Source: Amaranthus tricolor
Taxonomy: Eukaryota > Streptophyta > Magnoliopsida > Caryophyllales > Amaranthaceae
Length of the DNA stretch: 64,000 bases
Assembly: GCF_026212465.1 (NCBI RefSeq)
Contig: NC_080053.1
Coordinates: 4,916,287 to 4,980,286 of the forward strand
Direction of reading: 5' to 3'
Below the pieces are notes generated by a model. That model was not told the DNA's origin. It saw only the letters and a list, made by a program, of their open reading frames with translations, and did not search any database. A program made the translations under genes and the position numbers. This document shows, one piece after another, positions 58,681 through 64,000 of the stretch (its first letter is position 1; each line of letters begins with the position of its first letter).

Positions 58681-59103
58681 GATGTGAAGATTGTTATATG
58701 GCCTTAACTAGAAGAGCACAATTCCAAAAGGACTTCCATCAATAAAGAATGAGGTACAATTGAGATTACAGCTAAGCATTCAATAACAAGGTATTTAATA
58801 AGTCTGGCGATATAACACAAATCTTTTAAGCAATCAGGGGCAAGTGACTAGTAGAGGGTATGAAGTGTATCGGATTCAGCAAGATAATTTAAGGGCACAC
58901 ATCAACCCAAATGATGCAGAGTTCATCTAAGTGACAAATACATATAGGTTTAGTATGAACAAATAATCTCAACCTGCCCGATCTTGACTCAAATGTGCTT
59001 GATTTAGGGTTCTTCAACATAATACAATCACTTCAGCACAAAAAATTATATAGATGATCTAGATCCATTATTAAAAGTTGGTAAGGATCCTTATGATGAG
59101 TAT
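58681..59103. other. Unassigned sequence
   Basis: Possibly a further degenerate retroelement coding region, but no motif is convincing. Confidence 0.25.
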
Positions 59104-59640
59104 GTGTTAGAGCAAGCACCAAATCATCCTCATGCGTTGATCAGGGTACGACGAAGAACAAGTGTGTGGCGCATAAAGGATGCATTGATCAAGGAAAAGT
59201 GAATGGTTAAGCGAGCTTGGATAGGTCGAGTGAATAGTCGAGCTGTGCATCAGTGAAGTCCAATAGGTTCTGGAACTTGGCTCGACCGGTCGAGCAATGA
59301 AGGCTCGGTCGAGCGAGCTTCAATCACGTACACAGAACTTCTTTTGTTTTGCGGGCTGTTTTGTTTGGGGTTTAAGGGCTTCTAGCTAGGGTTTTCTAAT
59401 AAGTTAGAGACTATATAAGGGAGCCTTAGAACCCCATTAGACATGATGAGAGGGATGCTAATATACTAGTGAGAGTTAGGGTTAGAATACCAAAAGAGCT
59501 TTCTCCTTCATTGTATTAGTTTATGGGTGATCTCCATTGTTGAATGGAATCACTATCTTAAGAGCATGTTCTCAAGTGTGTTTGGTTAGTCATTAATGTA
59601 TTGTTGAATAGATTAATGAAAGTAATCAAATTTTGAGGGG
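59104..59640 (+). repeat. LTR-like segment with palindromic CTCGACCGGTCGAGC
   Basis: It starts TGTTAGAGCAAGCACC, has the 15-bp palindrome CTCGACCGGTCGAGC at 59281-59295, a promoter-like ACTATATAAGGGAGCC near 59412, and a transcript-like tail. A purine tract (GAGGGGGAG) near 59636 may belong to the same or another copia element. The ends are approximate. Confidence 0.4.
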
Positions 59641-60419
59641 GAGTATCATTAGATACCTCATAAATACATTGGTGTTGTTGTTTCTTGTTTTTATTTTTTG
59701 TGCTATGTTTTTCTACTCATAGTTCTACCATTGTTGGGTCCGAGCCATTCTCTTTCAGAATGAACCCATAAAAAATTGCATTTAAATTAGTTGCAATTGC
59801 AATATGTTATGCTTTACATTTTGAAATTTAAGGGTGTAAATGGTTACTGAAATCCACATATAGGCAAAGCAAAGCATGATAGGTTGGTCAATTACCATAT
59901 GAAATCATTTTTGCTCAAAAACTTTTGGATGAATCAAATGACTATTGAAATGAAGGGATGCTTCAATTTGTTCAAAGATAATAAAACTTTAGTGATATTT
60001 TCGGGTAGATAAAATTGTTATTTTTTGGTATGTTATATTTTGGAGTAAACGACTTATGTAGGGGAAAGATATGTACTTTTTGGAGTAAAGGTATGTATTT
60101 TTTTGGGGTAGATAATGTAAGTATGGGAAAGGCACTGAATCTTTAACAGTAAGGGTATGTAAATTTTTTGTAGCGATTCTTCCCAACTTGAAGATGTACT
60201 TATAAACCTGTTCAGTGATGAATAATCCACAAACAATAAATGCATAGTGAAACCAAAAAATTCTTTGAAAAACTAAGCACATTAAGGTCTAAAGATTCAA
60301 TCTTTAATCCTAACAACACCCAAGAGCAATGGTAGGAGTTTTCTATGCAATGAAACAAACACTTCCATAAACTAGTAATGAAAAACAATAAGAAACAAAG
60401 CAATAAACAAAGACACAAA
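59641..60419. other. Unassigned AT-rich sequence between two LTR-like segments
   Basis: Several degenerate GGGGTA/GTATGTA words (59995-60165), no gene. It may include the remainder of the minus-strand LTR to its right. Confidence 0.3.
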
Positions 60420-61036
60420 GATTTATGAGGTTTACCCAATGTGGGCTACGTTTTCGATGGTGGTTAGCTTGCTTATATTATGTGAATAATCAATGGAGTT
60501 CTCAAGAACTCATAAAATGGAGTATTACACTTGGAGAAGAAGAATAGAGAAGGGTTTGTGTTTAGCTTAGGGTTAGAATCATCTTAGAAATGTGTGTAGA
60601 GACTCCTATTTATACGAGAAGTCATATACAAGTGATGGGGCAAAAGCCCATAATAAACAGTCCGCAATAACTTATTGCGTAAGAAAATAAAGTTATCTGC
60701 TGCACCTCACTCGACCGGTCGAGCAAAACAAGATTTGATCGAGCGGCTTGGATTTTGGACGATCAAAAGATCAAAAGGTCCCTTATTTGGCTGGAACTCG
60801 CTTGACTGGTCGAGCCAAGTTGAGCTTGGTCGAGCGAGCTGTTCCTGGGTTGAGCAAATTGATCAAAAAGCTACTGATTTCCATGTAACAGCAGTAGCAA
60901 ACATGGGCAGCAGTAGAAATCTTTCAATGTACTTCCTCATCATCTACACACCTTCAAGTAGACCCATACACCATGATCAAGCAAGCAAGCATTAAGCTCC
61001 ACTCATGGTGCACTCAAGTCACACCAAAACTCCAAC
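60420..61036 (-). repeat. Copia-type LTR with palindromic CTCGACCGGTCGAGC
   Basis: Read on the minus strand it begins TGTTGGAGTTTTGGTG right after a purine-rich GGGTAGGAGAT (61037-61047), the usual copia tract-LTR junction. It contains CTCGACCGGTCGAGC (60710-60724) and related GGTCGAGC words, then TATAAATAGG near 60612. The end towards 60420 is approximate. It shares the palindrome with the plus-strand segment at 59104. Confidence 0.5.
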
Positions 61037-61047
61037 AATCTCCTACC

Positions 61048-61470
61048 CAGATGATGAAATTTAAACACTAAAAAAATTCAAAACCACAAAAATGAAAGCC
61101 CTAAAAAACAAAAACCGTTAAAAATTGATTTTTAGGATGATGGTTAGGGTTCATGCAAATTCTGGTGGCGAACTTGCTAATGATACTTTGTTTTGTGCTC
61201 AATTAGTTGTAGTAATCTGATAATCTGTTTTTGATGTGGTAAATTTAAATAAGTATAGTAGCTAAATATAGGGTAATATAGTACTTTTAGAGTTTTTTTT
61301 TTTGTTAAAAATTAAAAATATAACAACTAATAAAATAATTCCAATTGAAGAAAGTATAACAACCATTAAAAAATAAAAAAAAGTATAATTTTTTTTTGAT
61401 TTTAACATTAAGCTCATTATTTATATCATTGTTACACATCATTTAAAATTTTTACAAAGTTTTACACAAT
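61048..61470. other. AT-rich spacer
   Basis: Contains poly(T) and poly(A) runs. No gene. Confidence 0.3.
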
Positions 61471-61478
61471 ATTATGAC

Positions 61479-62196
61479 TATGGATGCAAACGGGGCGGGG
61501 CGGGGCGGGTATTGGCGTTACCATCCCCATCCCCATCTGGTAAATCAATCCCCATTTGGTAAATCAATCCCCGCGGCGGGTATAATTTTTTTCCCCGTCC
61601 CCGCCCCGATGGGTTTGTACCTAATACCATCCCCATCCCCATCCCCATCTGGGTATCCATCCCCGTCTAATACCCATTTTACCCGCCCCACTACCCGTCA
61701 AATCCCCGCTTAATACCCATCTGTGTCACATATTTATTTTCAAATCCCCATCTAATCATCACTTAATATCGCCTACCTCTACACAACTCGTAATGAATAT
61801 AAACAAATTTTATTGAGAAAAAAGGATAAAAGATAGAAAAAACATGATTATAAACCTTACTCTAAAAAACATGATCTTAGACCTTAAAAGAAATATAAAA
61901 ACGGGGTTTTTAAAGTTTTTAAAAACATTTTAAAATAATTCAAGGTTTTCAGAAATTTGAAAAATAATTTAGGGTATTCCAATTCTCAAAATTTGTACAT
62001 TTCGTGAGGCGGGGCGGGGATGGGGTGGGTATCACCTAAAACTCATCCTCATCCCCATCCCCGCGGTGGGTATGAATTTTATACCTGTACCCGCCCCATG
62101 ACCCATCAAACCGGGACCCATCCCCGCCCCGATGGGGCGGGGATGGGGCGGGGATGGGGCGGGTCTCCTATTAGACCCGCCCCGCCTGCATCCCTA
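61479..62196. mobile_element. hAT-like non-autonomous element with G+C-rich ends
   Basis: An 8-bp target duplication, ATTATGAC (61471-61478) and ATTACGAC (62197-62204), has one mismatch. The ends TATGGATGCAAACGGGGC and TAGGGATGCAGGCGGGGC (complement) are inverted. The outer roughly 200 bp on each side are built of GGGGCGGG/GGGGATGGGG units, in sharp contrast to the AT-rich surroundings. The interior is AT-rich and non-coding. An 8-bp TSD with TAGGGATG ends fits hAT. Confidence 0.75.
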
Positions 62197-62204
62197 ATTA
62201 CGAC

Positions 62205-62493
62205 ATAAACTTGCAAATTAACAAGTCAGATTAAAATTTATTTTTCTTATATATTATCGTTGATTAGCTTACGTTTCGACAAAATGCTAAAAATGAAATT
62301 CAAACTCGTATAAACCATACTTATCCTATTCATATATATGGTGAAGGAGAGTAGTGGATATAATACAAATACTTCAAGCACACATATCATCACTACAACC
62401 AATACAAGTATTAAGTTCCAAGCTATAGTTATTACAAGTATAACTAATTATAAAATCTAAAAAAAGTTATAGCCAAGTGTACATTTTTAAACA
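62205..62493. other. Spacer and probable 3' UTR of the second methylesterase
   Basis: AT-rich, no gene; lies just downstream of the exon at 62494-62769 in the minus-strand sense. Confidence 0.3.
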
Positions 62494-62769
62494 TCAAGAA
62501 CTAAATTTTGCTGCAATTTTAACAAGTAAACCTAAGAGTTGAGAAGGGTTTGAAAACATAGGGCAATGATCACTATCAATACTATAAACATCTGATGGCG
62601 GCCATCTCTTGATCATTGAGTCTTGCTGCTCCAGTGTAATGACATTGTCATGCAACGTCTTAATGTAAACTCGTGGTACTTTGTCGATGTCCTTACCTCC
62701 TTCGAACACCATCCCCTTTAAAGCTCTGATTGGGCATGGTCTCAAAAGCATTGATGCTAATGAGATATC
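62494..62769 (-). CDS. Methylesterase (MES-like), last exon of a second gene
   Basis: The exon starts after a GAGACAG acceptor (62769) and ends at a stop. It encodes about 91 residues starting DISLASMLLRPCPIRALKG, with VPRVYIKTLHD (candidate catalytic Asp) and the His-containing block VYSIDSDHCPMFSNPSQLL. It is clearly related to exon 4 of the gene at 43505-47159 (VPRVYVKTLQD, VYTIDSDHSPML). Acceptor phase is also the same. The earlier exons are not in the next 1.2 kb, where a fold-back MITE and a copia element lie, so they are beyond the window or lost. Confidence 0.7.
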   Translation of the reverse strand, partial: DISLASMLLRPCPIRALKGMVFEGGKDIDKVPRVYIKTLHDNVITLEQQDSMIKRWPPSDVYSIDSDHCPMFSNPSQLLGLLVKIAAKFSS

Positions 62770-62860
62770 CTGTCTCAAAAATTAATTTGTTACATAAGGT
62801 CTCAAAGTAAATATATCTTTCAACCAGTCAATTTAGGCTAATAGAGTAGTGTTTTTTTAA

Positions 62861-63324
62861 GGAAAAAAAAGTGTCAGAAAGTATCTAATAAATTTTTTTT
62901 TCCTCAAAGTACCTAATAAAAAAAGTTTCGTAAAAAAAATACCTAACAAAATTTTTTTTTTCCAAAGAGTAACAATTAACATTTTCCTTCAATTGACCGT
63001 CAAATATAACGGTTGACTGATCAAAATCTAAAATTATTCTTCCTCATCTTAAATTTCTTTTCCAATTCAATTTTCTCACTATCTTCTTGCTCTACTTTTT
63101 ACTCAAAATCGAAATTAAATTGGAAAAGAGATTGAAGATGAGGAAGAAGAATTTTTGATTTTGACCAGTCAATCGTTATATTTGACGGTCAACTAAAGGA
63201 AAACGTTACTTGGTACTCTTTAGAAAAGAAAAAATTTTATTAAATAATTTTTTGACAAAATTTTTTTTATTACGTACTTTTTGAAAAATTTTCTTTTTAT
63301 TTGGTACTTTCTAACAATTTTTGC
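62861..63324. mobile_element. Fold-back MITE next to the second methylesterase exon
   Basis: The two halves are inverted repeats of over 200 bp. For example ACCGTCAAATATAACGGTTG at about 62996 is matched by the complement of AATCGTTATATTTGACGGTC near 63171. The ends GGAAAAAAAAGTGTCAG and GCAAAAATTGTTAG (complement) carry TTTTTTAA on both sides (8 bp in an A/T-rich context). It is non-coding, of Mutator- or hAT-like size, and probably lies in the methylesterase intron. Confidence 0.65.
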
Positions 63325-63386
63325 TTTTTTAAAGTAAAGATATCAAACGAATGTATTAGATTGAGGTTTTAAAATGGAAATATCAC

Positions 63387-63605
63387 TCATTGCTCCCTCA
63401 CAACATACCGCACACCTTCTCCCTCAGTCACGTCTTCCAAGCCAAGAACACAACCATTTTCACTATATGATCTCCTCAACCAACACTCCTCCCAATAGTC
63501 AAAGATGCGCCACTTATTATCACTAGTCACAATCGCACATCGACGACCTGACCTCAGTGTTAAGGACATTGATATCTCATAATCTGGGTTTTTATTACCT
63601 CTCAC
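63387..63605 (-). other. Small open frame, unrecognised
   Basis: A 72-codon minus-strand frame (MRGNKNPDYEISMSLTLRSG, ending VRYVVREQ) lies between the fold-back element and a copia gag. Composition is less AT-biased than the surroundings, so it may be an exon or leader of an element. I do not recognise it and cannot assign a function. Confidence 0.25.
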
Positions 63606-63696
63606 GGGTTTTTTTTTTTTTCTGTCTTTATTATTAATTGATATTCATCTGCTTGCTTCCGCACAACAGTAAGTCAGCTTTTCCACTTCTCTTATC

Positions 63697-64000
63697 ATGT
63701 CTACTTCTACTAAACAAATGATTCCTATTAATCTAGAAAATGGCCCTTCCTTTTCCCTTGTCACTTTTCCTAACTCTCTCAAACTTACCTCTACAAATTA
63801 CATTGGCTGAAAAACACAAATTGAAGCACTTTTCCTTGGCTTAGACCTAGACAAATTTATAGATGGGTCTTATCCTACACCTCCAAACACCATTACTACA
63901 GAAAATAGCTTTACTCCTAATCTCGACTATATCCAATGGTATCGACAAGATCGATTGCTTTTCAGTGCCATTGTTGGTGCTTTCTCTACTTCCATTATTC
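63697..64000 (+). pseudogene. Copia gag N-terminus, runs off the window
   Basis: From an ATG at 63697 the frame reads MSTSTKQMIPINLENGPSFS, then KLTSTNYIG, a TGA where Trp is expected, KTQIEALFLGLDLDKFIDGS, and later YIQWYRQDRLLFSAIVGAFS. This is the N-terminal gag domain of copia elements (LTSTNYxxWKxQ...LxGLDLxxFIDGS). The TGG-to-TGA change disables this copy unless suppressed. The LTR upstream was not resolved and the rest lies outside. Confidence 0.7.

Noticed and set aside
61474..62208. Gly/Pro-rich open frames in the G+C-rich element
   Set aside because: They are translations of GGGGCGGG repeats at the ends of a hAT-like element, not proteins.

Overview
This is a stretch of plant nuclear DNA, probably from a eudicot. 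The base composition is strongly AT-rich. Genes have GT/AG introns, a chloroplast-type circularly permuted GTPase and a plant methylesterase are present, and most of the rest is plant transposable elements: Ty1/copia, a Cassandra-type TRIM, LINE, Harbinger-, Mutator- and hAT-like elements. I see no bacterial operon, no CRISPR array, no complete tRNA gene and no rRNA gene. The 5S-like sequence present lies inside a TRIM element.

Layout. (1) 1-20099 is a direct segmental duplication. The upstream copy (1-12401) holds the end of an unrecognised small three-exon gene, a Harbinger-type element with PB1-like and Myb/SANT-like reading frames, two further TTA-flanked MITEs, and a three-exon gene for a BPG2/YqeH-type GTPase (5767-10359, minus strand). 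The downstream copy (14594-20099) repeats the same order but lacks about 7.4 kb, so the Harbinger element is joined directly to the middle of GTPase exon 1. The small gene is better preserved in the downstream copy and the GTPase in the upstream copy. (2) 20100-27863 is a decayed minus-strand copia element with a plus-strand solo LTR nested in it. (3) 27864-37706 is layered elements: a Mutator-like element whose ends are built from 91-bp tandem repeats, a copia remnant split by a Cassandra TRIM, a copia element with its 5' part deleted and replaced by a perfect snap-back palindrome, and a Mutator-like fold-back element with a long AT tract. (4) 38330-43170 is a decayed minus-strand LINE followed by a copia remnant. 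(5) 43505-47159 is an apparently intact four-exon methylesterase-family gene (minus strand). (6) 47419-58257 holds two more decayed minus-strand copia elements around a broken plant mobile domain gene and the tail of a MULE-type protein. (7) 58257-64000 holds LTR fragments with a palindromic motif, a G+C-rich hAT-like element, the last exon of a second methylesterase gene, a fold-back MITE and the gag start of another copia element that runs off the right edge.

The clearest candidates for working host genes are the methylesterase at 43505-47159, the upstream GTPase (with a question over its start codon) and the downstream copy of the small unknown gene. These genes do not form a pathway. What links the region is duplication followed by complementary decay and repeated nested insertion. 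I did not find a convincing undescribed biological system. The most unusual items are the paired duplication, the tandem-repeat-ended Mutator-like element, the snap-back at the copia breakpoint and the two-copy unknown gene.
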